Origin: Dankookia rubra | GTDB lineage: Bacteria > Pseudomonadota > Alphaproteobacteria > Acetobacterales > Acetobacteraceae | Assembly (NCBI RefSeq): GCF_004355005.1 | Contig: NZ_SMSJ01000008.1 | Location: forward strand, 99,050 to 163,049 | Length of the DNA stretch: 64,000 bases | Direction of reading: 5' to 3' | Part shown: one piece after another, positions 37,854-47,252 of the stretch | How the letters are laid out: each line of letters opens with the position of its first letter | How positions within the stretch are numbered: position 1 is the first letter of the stretch | Translations under genes and position numbers: made by a program | The notes under the pieces: model-generated | What the model was told of the DNA's origin: nothing | What the model saw: the letters and a program-made list of their open reading frames with translations, nothing else | Databases searched by the model: none

Positions 37854-37980
37854 GGTGACACTTCCCCGTTTCGCCCGCTGCTACTCTTTGAGCGGCACCA
37901 CCGTCCCGCCCTCATTGTCACGACAACCCGGCGGTTCCTGCCTCGGCCAGGGCCGCGGGATGCCTCCCGGTGCTGGCCAT

Positions 37981-38074
37981 ATCCGACCTATCTGACCACC
38001 ATCCAAGAGGTCGGACACCGCCCAAACCCACAGATTACCTAGCGTAATCCGACCATCCGACCACATTCGACTGA
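37981..38074 (+). repeat. Iteron-like block 2 (ATCCGACC repeats)
   Basis: Contains ATCCGACCTATCTGACC, GAGGTCGGACACCG and TAATCCGACCATCCGACCA. The first half aligns along nearly 50 bp with the block at 51732; the last string is nearly the same as in block 1. It lies at the upstream end of the replication module, a likely place for an origin or operator. Confidence 0.65.
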
Positions 38075-38077
38075 AAA

Positions 38078-38385
38078 AGGGATCGTCAGGCGGAAACCGA
38101 CGATCCATGCGAGCATCGCCCATGCCGGCAGCGCTGTGTGCCGCTGCTTGCGCAGCGCATCGCGGTCGGCTTTCAGCACCTGGATGATGAAGGCGGTGAC
38201 GACGTCCAGTTTCGGCCTAGCGCGTTGCGGATAGTGGCGCGGCGGTGGCAGCGCACCACCAATTGCCTGCGAACCATGCGGCGATGCACCCCGAACTTGG
38301 CTGCGACGCCCGCCACCGTCCCAATGCCAAACTTATGCTCCCGGTGGAGCCTCCCGAACAAATCCCTTTTCGCTTTCCTGTCCAT
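38078..38385 (-). pseudogene. IS21-family IstA transposase, N-terminal remnant
   Basis: The start [20 protein letters not shown] and [20 protein letters not shown] match the IstA helix-turn-helix region, and in another frame [20 protein letters not shown] and [10 protein letters not shown] match the next IstA segment. A frameshift separates them, and the rest of istA and all of istB are missing. Confidence 0.75.
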
Positions 38386-38469
38386 GCCAAGCCCCTGGTG
38401 CGAGCGGGAGCCTGTAGGTTGGGGGAAGGCAAATGGGTCAAAATTCGATGGCAAAGTCACTTGGCCGCC

Positions 38470-39119
38470 ACGATGTGGCGGGATAACCGTCAACGTCCGA
38501 CCGACTGCCGTGTCGAGGACGCCGGCCGGCAGGTCGTTCATCGCCGGGCCTGAGCCGCGATAGGTCACCAGCGTCGCCTTCAGCTCGGTCAAGTACAAGA
38601 GGAAGCCCGGCGCGAGATGGCTGGTCGTACCATTGCCCGCAGTGCCGAAGCTGACACGTTCGCTGCGCTGGCGGATTCGCTCGATCAACTCGGGCAGGCT
38701 ACGGATGCCGCTGGCCTGGCTAGCCGCCAGAACCATCGGCACATTGGCCACCACCCCGATCGGCGCTAGGTCGTGCCGCGGATCGAAGCCGGACCCGGGT
38801 TCAGCGCTATGGCCGCCGCCAGCACACCCATGTTGCCGAAGACGATGGTGTGGCCATCAGGTTCAGCGCGGGCCAAGCACTGCAACCCGACCAGGCCGCC
38901 GGCACCGCTGACATTCTCCACCACGACGGGCCACCCGAGCGCCGGGCCCATCGTTTGGCCGAAGAACCGCGCCAACGCATCCAGCGTGCCGCCCGGGGCA
39001 GAGGGGAAGATGACGGTGACGGTGCGCTGGGGGAATTCCTGCGCCGACGCAGGCTGGTCGGGAGCCATACGCAGGAGCGCGGCTATCCTCAGCACAATCA
39101 GAATTGTGCCAAGTCGCAT
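38470..39119 (-). pseudogene. TctC-type (Bug) substrate-binding protein, N-terminal part with frameshift
   Basis: Signal-like start (MRLGTILIVLRIAALL) followed by FPQRTVTVIFPSAPGGTLDA and WPVVVENVSGAGGLVGLQCL. After about 38765 the homology continues in another frame ([53 protein letters not shown]). The 3' end is lost at the IS21 remnant. It overlaps in homology with the fragment at 30764, so it is from a different gene. Confidence 0.8.
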
Positions 39120-39359
39120 GGCCTGGTTCCCCTTAGTGCTGCCTCGGCTCAATCAGCGAGGCTTCCCCACGACCGTGCGGCGCGGCAGGGCATCTGCCAA
39201 GGCTGGATGATGGCTGGTGAACCGCTGCACCGTCTCTGGAAGCGTGAACATCGTTTTTCGCATGGTCGTGCTGCTTGCGGACGATATGGGGTCAGCTGAG
39301 GTCCCACTGGGGCGAGCCGATAAGCCGTGATGCCAGCATAATGCGGCCCGTGCCGGCGG

Positions 39360-39809
39360 CGGAGACCGATGCGGCGATGGTGGACTAGGTGCGGGCGCTG
39401 CTGCGCCATCCCGAGATCGTCGTCGGCACCTGGCGGGCGGCGCGCAGGGAGGCGCCGGAGTCGACAGAGGGCGAAACCCGCGACGTATTGCATCGGCTCG
39501 ACCCGCGGTGGGGCAGCTGTTCTCAGCTGAGCAGGCTCGGATCGTTTGGTCGCTGGTGGAGCGGGTGGTGATCAGCTCAGCCGGCGCCGACATCCGGCTC
39601 CGGCTGGAGGGCTTGGCCAGTCTGGTCCGGGACCTCACCGCCATAGTGCCCAACGCGCTGCCACGCTGCTGCGGCTGACCCTGCTGTCGCCGGACCTCTT
39701 CGAGGCGATCCTGGAAGGGCGGCAGGCTGACGGGATGGGGCTGCCGCAGTTGCTGGAGTCGTTTCCAGCGGGCTGGGCGAAGCAGCGCGGCGCGTTCGGC
39801 ACGGGCTGA
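39360..39809 (+). pseudogene. Serine recombinase, C-terminal remnant
   Basis: Across shifting frames one reads FSAEQARIVWSLVERVVISS, ADIRLRLEGLASLVRDLTA and then SPDLFEAILEGRQADGMGLP and QLLESFPAGW, typical of the C-terminal end of large serine recombinases. The catalytic domain is missing. It may be a relic of an earlier element. Confidence 0.65.
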
Positions 39810-40559
39810 GCCAGCGGTCGCCGGCGCGGCGGCCGAGCACAAAAGGCCCGTGCAGGCCCTGCAGTCGGCGGCTTGCATGCCGAAAAGATCCGCGTGAGCA
39901 CGTTCGAGTCGCAGTTGAGTCTGCGCCCTAACCCCTTCCTTGCGCCCACGGGCAGCTGCTTCGTATTGATGCTGTCATGGACACCCTCAGCCGATCCCGC
40001 CGCGCGCTGGCGCTCGACCGCTTGGCCACGGTCGCGGCCTCGCCGGCAATTACGCGCGGCCGCGGTGGACGGGGCGGGGGGAGGCGTAGCGGCTGCGGAG
40101 GTGGCGCCGGCTTTGGCGGCCTTATCGGTTTAAGCCTCCTCGGCCTCGGCACGCGTGATTGGCTATAGTGTCAGTCCGAGGAGAGATGGCGCCGTGGCTG
40201 CGCGCCATTTTACGAGGCCGCCACTTGTTGCAGATGCAGGTATACCGAGCTGGCGTGGAGAGATGGTGAGCTTTGGGTCACGCCGTGGATGGACGTCCAT
40301 AACGTCCGATTCACTGTCCGCACCCCGAGCCGCCAACCTCGGAAAGCGTTGCTCAATTCACTCATCAGTTGCAGCGTCCGCTAGGCGACTGTGCCGCACG
40401 CAGACAACGCATCGCCGCGCTCCAACTTCCAGCCCCGCCGCTGCGGCGGGTGAGGATGACGCCGAGTAATACCCGCCGCGTGAACTGCTGATTCTCCTGT
40501 GTAGGGCCGAGCCGCAAGGAGTGTGATTCGGTGGCCTCCGATTTGGCGGAGGTCATGGG
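39810..40559. other. Gap without a recognised gene
   Basis: About 750 bp. Both strands hold only short, biased frames. The last 60 bp look like the 5' leader of the following IS630. It is probably decayed transposon sequence; I could not identify terminal repeats. Confidence 0.5.
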
Positions 40560-41629
40560 ATGGGATCGCCACTGATCGTCCGATCGGACCTGGAGGCGGC
40601 TGAGCTTCGCCGCCTGGCCCGTCGAGAGCGGGATGGTCGCGTGGCGGCGCGGCTGATCGCGTTGGCTAATGTCCTGGACGGCATGACACGAGAGGCGGCG
40701 GCCCGGGCGGCCGGGATGGACCGGCAGACGCTGCGGGACTGGGTGATCCGCTTCAATGCCGAGAGTGTCGATGGCTTGCGAGACCAGCCGCGCTCCGGCC
40801 GCCCGGCCCGGATGCCCGAGGGCCAGCAGGCGACGCTCAAGGCCATCGTGCTGCACGGCCCGGATCCGGAGCGGGACGGCGTGTCGACGTGGCGCATCGT
40901 CGACCTGTGCCGGATCGTCGAGGAACGCTTCGGCGTCACCTACCGCGAGGGTGGCATTCGAAGCCTCATCAAGTCGCTGGGCCTCTCCTGGCAGAAGACC
41001 CGGCCGCGCCACCCCAAGGCGGACAAGGCCGCGCAGGAGCGGTTCAAAAAAGGGGCCTCGCCCGCGCGTTGAGCGAAGTCGCCCGACGCCATCCCGACGC
41101 AGAGGTGCAGCTCTGGTGCCAGGACGAAGCCCGGGTCGGCCAGAAGGGTCGTGGCGTCCGAGCCTGGTTCGAGCGTGGCATCCGTCCCGAGGGCGTGCTC
41201 GACCACCGCTACGCATCCGCCTGGCCCTACGCTGCCATCCGCCCCGGCACCGACGATGCTTTCGCCCTGGTCATGCCGGAGGTCAGCGCGGCGGCCATGC
41301 AGGCTTTCCTCAACGGCTTTGCCGCGACCCTGCCGGAGCAGGTGGATGCCGCCCTGCTCGTCGACGGCGCGGGCTGGCACATCGCCGCCGACCTTGCCGT
41401 CCCGGTCAACATCAGCCTGATCTTCCTGCCGCCCTACAGCCCAAACCTCAATCCGGTCGAGCGGGTCTGGCTTTACCTGCGAGAGCGCTTCCTCTCGCTC
41501 CGGCTGTTTGCCGGTCTCGATGCCATCATCGAGGGCTGCTGCGACGCCTGGAACCGCCTCATCGCAGAGCCAGGCCGCATCGCGTCACTTACCAACTACC
41601 CCTACCTGCAGAAGGTCAGGACTTTATGA
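40560..41629 (+). mobile_element. IS630-family transposase, two frames
   Basis: The first frame (40560-41072) has the helix-turn-helix N-terminus (DGMTREAAARAAGMDRQTLR, GLRDQPRSGRPARMPEGQQA). The second frame (to 41629) has the DDE core: EVQLWCQDEARVGQKGRGVR, LVDGAGWHIAADLAVPVN, and IFLPPYSPNLNPVERVWLYL. The frames meet at a run of six A followed by GGGG near 41045, a typical programmed slippage site in IS630 elements, so the enzyme could be functional. The exact IS ends were not found. Confidence 0.85.
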
Positions 41630-41794
41630 GCTTTATATAAGGTCCGGTCGGCCTGAGCTATGCAAGGTGCGCTCCTGGAACTGGTCCGTCGACCGAGAGA
41701 GGGAAAGGAATGTTGCGAATTCGGATTTGTCGCCTCAGCGATCTATCCGAAGCGTTGAGGATAGCTAAAATAGCTCCGAGTAGGGGGCTGCTCC

Positions 41795-41998
41795 ATGCAA
41801 CGCATGTCGGCGCGAGACGCCAAGAACGGCTTCGGCAAGCTAATCGATCTGGCGCGGGCGGAGCCGGTCGCGATCGAAAAGTACGGCCGATCCGTCGTCA
41901 TCGTCATGGCCGTCGAGGAGTACGAGCGTCTATCGGGGAAGATTGAAAAACGACGCTCCGGGACGAAGCCCGCAACGGGCAAAGGGGCGAAGGCGTGA
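41795..41998 (+). CDS. Phd/YefM-family antitoxin
   Basis: A 67-aa protein: MSARDAKNGFGKLIDLARAE, then VAIEKYGRSVVIVMAVEEYE and a basic tail. This is the Phd/YefM DNA-binding and dimerisation fold. No Doc, YoeB or other toxin gene follows; the next gene is hsdM 48 bp away. Family members autorepress, so it could regulate the restriction operon. Confidence 0.85.
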   Translation: MQRMSARDAKNGFGKLIDLARAEPVAIEKYGRSVVIVMAVEEYERLSGKIEKRRSGTKPATGKGAKA

Positions 41999-42046
41999 CG
42001 ACAATGGAACGAGCAGCAGCAACCAGCATCTGGAAGGCGGCACAGT

Positions 42047-44053
42047 ATGGCCAGCCATTCTGATCTCGCGAACCTGATCTGGCAGATCGCCGACCTGCTG
42101 CGCGGACCTTATCGGCCGCCACAGTATGAGCGCGTCATGCTTCCGCTTGTTGTGCTCCGCCGTTTCGATTGCGTGCTGGCGGACACCAAGCAGCAAGTTC
42201 TGGCAGAGTTCGAGCGCCGCAAGGGCGGCAAGCTGGAGGACGATGCGCTTGACCGGATCTTGAACAACGCCTCCGGCCATCGCTTCCATAACCGGTCGCC
42301 GCTGGACTTCCAGAAGCTGAAAGGTGACCCCGACAACATCCACAGCCACTTGATCAGCTATATCAACGGTTTCTCAACCAATGTGCGCCGCATCTTCTTA
42401 GACTATTTCGAGTTCGGCAATGAAATCGAGCGCATGCGCGAGGCCAATATTCTCTACCTCGTCATCAGTGCGTTCTGCGGGGTCAATCTGCACCCGCGTC
42501 TGGTGCCGAACGAGCAGATGGGACTTCTCTTCGAAAACCTGATCCGTCGCTTCAACGAACTTGCAAATGAAACGGCCGGCGATCACTTCACGCCCCGCGA
42601 GGTCATCACGCTCATGATCGATCTGCTCTTTCTCGATGCAGATGACCTTCTCAGCAAGCCAGGTATCGCCGTGCGGATGCTCGATCCTGCCTGCGGCACG
42701 GGCGGAATGCTCGCCGGCGCGCAGAAGTATATGCGCGAGCACCACGAAGACGCGAAACTGTATGTTTACGGGCAAGACTACAACAAACGCGCGTTCGCGA
42801 CCGCAGCTTCCGACGTGCTTTTGAAGGAGATCGACCACAATGGCGACGGTGAGAATGTTCAATTCGGAGATAGTTTTCTCAGCGACAAATTCGAAAGGCA
42901 GAGTTTCGATTACTTTATAGCTAATCCGCCTTTCGGCGTGGATTGGAAGAAGCAGCAAAAAGAGATAGTCCAGCGGCACGAGAAGGCGCCGAAAGGCGAC
43001 CCGTGGAGCGCCGGATTGCCCCGCGTCAATGACGGTTCCCTGCTATTCCTCCAGCACATGATCTCGAAATTCGAGGATGTCGATCTGAAGGCTCAGAAAT
43101 ATGGCTCGCGCGCAGCCATCGTGTTTTCTGGTTCGCCGCTCTTCACTGGCGGCGCGGGTGGTGGCGAGAGCGAAATCCGCCGCTGGATCATTGAACGTGA
43201 CATGCTCGAAGGCATTGTCGCCCTACCGGAACAGATGTTCTACAACACGGGCATCGGCACCTATATCTGGATCGTTACAAACCGGAAAAGGAAGGAGCGC
43301 AAGGGCAAGATCCAGCTCGTCGATGCGCGCGGGACGTGGATTCCCATGAGCCGCAACCAGGGTGACAAACGCCGTAAGATCGGCGAAGGCGCTGCGCTGG
43401 AAGGGGATGACAGGCCGGACGAGCCCGACCAGATCTCTGATATCGTGCGGCTCTATGGCCGTTTCGAGGCGAATGAGAACTCGAAGCTCTTCGACAATAA
43501 AGACTTCGGCTATACCCGCGTCACGATCGAGCGGCCCCTGAAGCTGCGCTACCAGATGAGCGTGGAGGACAAGGCGCGCTTCCTCGATGCCGCGCCGCAC
43601 CTGCTCGACGATATTCAAGCCATCGACAAGGCGCTCGGCCGCGAGCCGCACCTCCACTGGAACGCCGTCTGGTCCAGCATCGAGAAGCTCCTCAAGAAGC
43701 TAGGTTCACGCTGGAAGGCGCCGGAGGAAAAGCTATTCCGCACGGTCTTCACCGTTAGGGACCCGGAGGGCGCGCCCGTAAAGAAGGGGTCCAGCTTTGA
43801 GGCCGATTCCGAGCTGCGCGACTTCGAGAACGTGCCGCTCCAGGAGGACATCGAGGCCTATTTCAGGAGCGAGGTACTGCCGCATGTGCCGGATGCCTGG
43901 ATGGACCGTACCAAGGATAAGGTCGGCTATGAGATTAACTTTAATCGTCACTTTTACAAGTTCACCCCGCCGCGCAAGCTGGCGCAGATCGATGCGGATC
44001 TGAAGAAGGCGGAAAACGACATCCTCCGGCTGCTACGGGAGGTGACGAAATGA
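42047..44053 (+). CDS. hsdM: Type I restriction-modification methyltransferase subunit
   Basis: A 668-aa N6-adenine methyltransferase. HsdM N-terminal helical domain (LANLIWQIADLLRGPYRPPQ), SAM motif I (MLDPACGTGGMLAGA, about residue 213) and catalytic motif IV (FDYFIANPPFGVDW, about 294). The C-terminal 200 residues are longer than in E. coli HsdM and form a helical extension. With HsdS it methylates host DNA. Codon composition is visibly less GC-rich than the core genome. ATGA overlap with hsdS. Confidence 0.96.
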   Translation: MASHSDLANLIWQIADLLRGPYRPPQYERVMLPLVVLRRFDCVLADTKQQVLAEFERRKGGKLEDDALDRILNNASGHRFHNRSPLDFQKLKGDPDNIHSHLISYINGFSTNVRRIFLDYFEFGNEIERMREANILYLVISAFCGVNLHPRLVPNEQMGLLFENLIRRFNELANETAGDHFTPREVITLMIDLLFLDADDLLSKPGIAVRMLDPACGTGGMLAGAQKYMREHHEDAKLYVYGQDYNKRAFATAASDVLLKEIDHNGDGENVQFGDSFLSDKFERQSFDYFIANPPFGVDWKKQQKEIVQRHEKAPKGDPWSAGLPRVNDGSLLFLQHMISKFEDVDLKAQKYGSRAAIVFSGSPLFTGGAGGGESEIRRWIIERDMLEGIVALPEQMFYNTGIGTYIWIVTNRKRKERKGKIQLVDARGTWIPMSRNQGDKRRKIGEGAALEGDDRPDEPDQISDIVRLYGRFEANENSKLFDNKDFGYTRVTIERPLKLRYQMSVEDKARFLDAAPHLLDDIQAIDKALGREPHLHWNAVWSSIEKLLKKLGSRWKAPEEKLFRTVFTVRDPEGAPVKKGSSFEADSELRDFENVPLQEDIEAYFRSEVLPHVPDAWMDRTKDKVGYEINFNRHFYKFTPPRKLAQIDADLKKAENDILRLLREVTK

Positions 44054-45297
44054 AAGGCGCACTTTCAAATCAGCAGACTTTGAGATTGAAGTATGCCGTC
44101 GAACTTCGGCGCGCTCGTGTTGAGGGTCCGGATAGCGACCGGCCCTATGTCGGCCTCGAAAACATTGAAAGTCGGACCGGACGTTTGATCCCGTCTGCCA
44201 CGACAGGGGCTGCCGAAGGTGAGTTTGTGTCGACTTCGGGCGAATCACTCTCTGCCTTGTTTGAAGAAGGCGACATTCTTTTTGGGAAGCTTCGGCCATA
44301 TCTCGCGAAAGCTTGGATCGCAGAATTCAACGGGCGATGCAGTACAGAGCTGCTTCCACTTCGTCCGGAAAAGATCCACCCGCGTTTCGGCTTGTATATA
44401 GTCCTATCACAGCAGTTTATCGATGCCGTTGACGCTTCCACTTTTGGCTCGAAAATGCCTCGCGCGGACTGGGAATTCATAGGCAACTTGCCGATCCCGC
44501 TCCCGCCGCAACAAAAGCAATCAGATGTCGTACGGTTCCTCGACCGCGAGACCGCCGATATTGACGACCTGATAGCCGCCAAGCAGCAGTTGCTCGATCT
44601 GCTAGCCGAGAAGCGCCGGGCGATTGTCGCCGATGCTGTCATGCGCGGTCTCAACCCGGCCGCAAGCTTGCGCCCCTCTGGTATCGACTGGCTCGGCGAC
44701 ATCCCCGCGCATTGGGAAGTCGAGCGTTCGCGCTGGCTGTTCCGCGAAAGGGACGAGAGATCCGAGACGGGCACCGAAGAAATGCTGACCGTCTCGCACA
44801 TCACGGGCGTCACACCGCGATCAGAGAAGGACGTCAATATGTTCGAGGCCGAAAGTACGGCAGGCTACAAGCTGTGCTTCGCCGGTGACTTGGCCATAAA
44901 CACCCTTTGGGCCTGGATGGGGGCCATGGGCATTGCCCGAGTCGATGGCATCGTGAGCCCTGCCTACAACGTCTACACCCCCGGCCCAAGGCTGCTGCCC
45001 GACTATGTCGACGCGCTGGTCCGCATCCCCGTTTTTGCACAGGAGGTGACACGTTACTCCAAGGGCGTCTGGTCCTCGCGGCTGCGGCTTTATCCCGAGG
45101 GCTTATTCGAAACCCGGTGGCCCGTCCCGCCGCTGGATGAACAGCAGCAGATCGTGGAGCACATCGCGGCCGAGACTGCGAAGATCGACCGACTTCGCGC
45201 CGCTACCGAGCATTCCATCACGCTCTTGAAGGAACGCCGCGGCGCGCTGATCGCCGCCGCCGTCACCGGCCAGATAGACATCCCGGAAGCGGCGTAG
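44050..45297 (+). CDS. hsdS: Type I restriction specificity subunit
   Basis: A 415-aa protein with two target-recognition domains. Each is followed by a conserved helix: PIPLPPQQKQSDVVRFLDRE with IAAKQQLLDLLAEKRRAIVA after the first, and WPVPPLDEQQQIVEHIAAET with SITLLKERRGALIAAAVTGQ after the second. It sets the recognition sequence, which cannot be read from the protein. The start overlaps the hsdM stop by four bases; the next gene begins two bases after its stop. Confidence 0.95.
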   Translation: MKGALSNQQTLRLKYAVELRRARVEGPDSDRPYVGLENIESRTGRLIPSATTGAAEGEFVSTSGESLSALFEEGDILFGKLRPYLAKAWIAEFNGRCSTELLPLRPEKIHPRFGLYIVLSQQFIDAVDASTFGSKMPRADWEFIGNLPIPLPPQQKQSDVVRFLDRETADIDDLIAAKQQLLDLLAEKRRAIVADAVMRGLNPAASLRPSGIDWLGDIPAHWEVERSRWLFRERDERSETGTEEMLTVSHITGVTPRSEKDVNMFEAESTAGYKLCFAGDLAINTLWAWMGAMGIARVDGIVSPAYNVYTPGPRLLPDYVDALVRIPVFAQEVTRYSKGVWSSRLRLYPEGLFETRWPVPPLDEQQQIVEHIAAETAKIDRLRAATEHSITLLKERRGALIAAAVTGQIDIPEAA

Positions 45298-45299
45298 TC

Positions 45300-46574
45300 A
45301 TGCGGATACGCGAACTCACAATACACAATTATCGGGCCTTCGGCGAACGGCAAACCTTCCCGTTTCCCACCAATTTCACCGCTGTTGCCGGAATCAACGG
45401 TCGCGGCAAGACATCATTGCTCGACGGGCTGGCGCTGCTTGCCTCGCGTATCCTGCCGCACATTTCACCAGCCCGCAGCGGCTACCGGTCACTCGGTCCT
45501 CTCGACCTACACGATGGGCGTGGCACGTTGTCGCTCTCAATGAAGATTAACTGCGGTGGCATCCCGATCGAGTTCGGTATCAAGCTGGAGGACAGTGCGC
45601 GGCCGCCAGAGGTCACAAAACTTGCTCCGGCCGTGAAACAGGCCGTCCGCAATGTCTATGGCGACCCGACCCGGGCCGACGATGCCGCACCCTTGGTCGT
45701 CTACTTCACAACAGACCGGGCCGGATACCGGCTCCCGAAGAAGCTGCGTTCCGAAGCGCCGGGCGGCCAGGAGGCAGCGTACACCGGCGCGTTGTTCAAT
45801 AGAACAGTCAACTTTCGCGACTTCATGGAGCGCTACCGCAGCGCAATTGTGGTCCAGGAAGACGAGACGCGCTTGAACCCAAACTATATTGGAGACGGCG
45901 CCGTTGGCGCGATATCTGGAGCGCTGGCAACGTTCCTGGGCGGATTTCAGAATCTGCGCGTGCAGTCATTGCCATTGAGGCTGCTCGTCGATAAGGGTGG
46001 CCAGACCTTCGACCTCTCTCAGCTTTCCGACGGCGAACGATCATTTCTGGCGCTGATTTGCGATCTTGGTCGGCGCCTCGCACTCGCAAATCCCGAGCTA
46101 CCTAATCCGCTGCAGGGTGCGGGCGTCGCACTGATCGATGAACTTGAGTTGCACTTGCACCCTAAGTGGCAACGGGAGGTCCGAGATAAGCTTGTCGCGA
46201 CATTCCCCAACGTGCAGTTTGTGACCACCACGCATTCACCCTTCATTATCCAGTCGCTGAAGCCGGGCGAACTGATCAATCTCGACCCTGACGATTTTGT
46301 CGAATACTCGGACAAGAGCATTGAGGACATTTCCGAGAACGTGATGGGCGTAGATCTTCCGCAAAAGAGCCAGCGCTACCAGGAAATGATGAGAGTGGCC
46401 GAGGAATACTTCACCCTGGTGCGCCAGCAATCGCCCGATCAAACGCTTGTTGCCGCGGCAGAGTCGCGCCTGAATGAACTCTCAGTTCCGTTCAGTGACG
46501 ATCCCGCCTTCCAGGCACTCTTGAAGCTAGAAAGGGAAACAAAGGCACGCGGGGGTGGCGATGCGACCAGTTGA
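45300..46574 (+). CDS. Septu-type AAA ATPase (PtuA-like)
   Basis: A 424-aa ABC/SMC-like ATPase of the AAA15/21 type. Walker A GINGRGKTSLLDGLALLA near residue 32, signature LSDGERSFLALICDLGRRLA near 241, Walker B GVALIDELELHLHPKWQRE near 277, and the switch His in FVTTTHSPFIIQSL. Together with the HNH nuclease encoded next, overlapping it, it has the gene pair layout of Septu (PtuA-PtuB) anti-phage systems. RloA-type ATPases are a related possibility. It sits inside the hsd operon, between hsdS and hsdR. Confidence 0.85.
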   Translation: MRIRELTIHNYRAFGERQTFPFPTNFTAVAGINGRGKTSLLDGLALLASRILPHISPARSGYRSLGPLDLHDGRGTLSLSMKINCGGIPIEFGIKLEDSARPPEVTKLAPAVKQAVRNVYGDPTRADDAAPLVVYFTTDRAGYRLPKKLRSEAPGGQEAAYTGALFNRTVNFRDFMERYRSAIVVQEDETRLNPNYIGDGAVGAISGALATFLGGFQNLRVQSLPLRLLVDKGGQTFDLSQLSDGERSFLALICDLGRRLALANPELPNPLQGAGVALIDELELHLHPKWQREVRDKLVATFPNVQFVTTTHSPFIIQSLKPGELINLDPDDFVEYSDKSIEDISENVMGVDLPQKSQRYQEMMRVAEEYFTLVRQQSPDQTLVAAAESRLNELSVPFSDDPAFQALLKLERETKARGGGDATS

Positions 46575-47250
46575 GCGAGGAGCAGCCCCCAGAATCTACA
46601 CGAACTATCAGGATGCTGGCCCAGACCTTCAGGCGCGGCTCGGCGATTATTGCAGCTACTGTGAACGGCAGATCGAAACGAATCTCGCGGTGGAGCATGT
46701 TCAGCCGAAAGACTTGGAACCAGCTCTGCGAAATACGTGGACCAATTTTTTGTTGGGTTGCGTTCACTGCAATTCAAGCAAAGGCGTTCAGCAAGTAGTG
46801 GTTCAAAATTTTCTTTGGCCGGATCTCGACAATACCCTTCGCGCCTTCGAGTACGGCCCGGGAGGGCTGGTCAAATCAAGCGCAACTTTGCCGCCGGCAA
46901 TGCGAGCGAAAGCTGAGGCGCTGATCCAAATCACCGGCCTTGATAAAGACCCGGGAAACCCGAAACTGGGTCGGCGTCCGACTGAGTCAGACAAGCGTTG
47001 GCTGAAGCGAAAGGAAGCTTGGCAGAAGGCTGAGCGCTGCAAGGAAATTCTTGCTTTGCAGGACACACCTGAAACGCGAGAACTTATTGTTGAAGTCGCT
47101 AAGGGAAAGGGCATGTTCTCAATATATTGGCTGCAATTCTCCCATGATGCCGACATGAGAAAAAGATTTCGAGAAGCGTTTATTGGCACTGCACACATTT
47201 GTTTTGACCCTACCGAGAATGTTCAGCCGCGACCCGGAGGCCAAGTCTAG
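46555..47250 (+). CDS. Septu-type HNH nuclease (PtuB-like)
   Basis: A 231-aa HNH endonuclease. The zinc and nuclease core is DYCSYCERQIETNLAVEHVQ then NFLLGCVHCNSSKGVQQ: two C-x-x-C pairs with the E-H-V-x-P histidine between, as in PtuB and the TIGR02646-like HNH family. The start at 46555 (GTG) or 46561 (ATG) overlaps the ATPase gene, tying the two products together. Presumably degrades DNA when the ATPase senses infection; this is inferred from family. Confidence 0.85.
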   Translation: MAMRPVERGAAPRIYTNYQDAGPDLQARLGDYCSYCERQIETNLAVEHVQPKDLEPALRNTWTNFLLGCVHCNSSKGVQQVVVQNFLWPDLDNTLRAFEYGPGGLVKSSATLPPAMRAKAEALIQITGLDKDPGNPKLGRRPTESDKRWLKRKEAWQKAERCKEILALQDTPETRELIVEVAKGKGMFSIYWLQFSHDADMRKRFREAFIGTAHICFDPTENVQPRPGGQV

Positions 47251-47252
47251 TC

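Noticed and set aside
40365-41216. Minus-strand 283-codon frame over the IS630
   Set aside because: Antisense to a transposase with clear DDE motifs.
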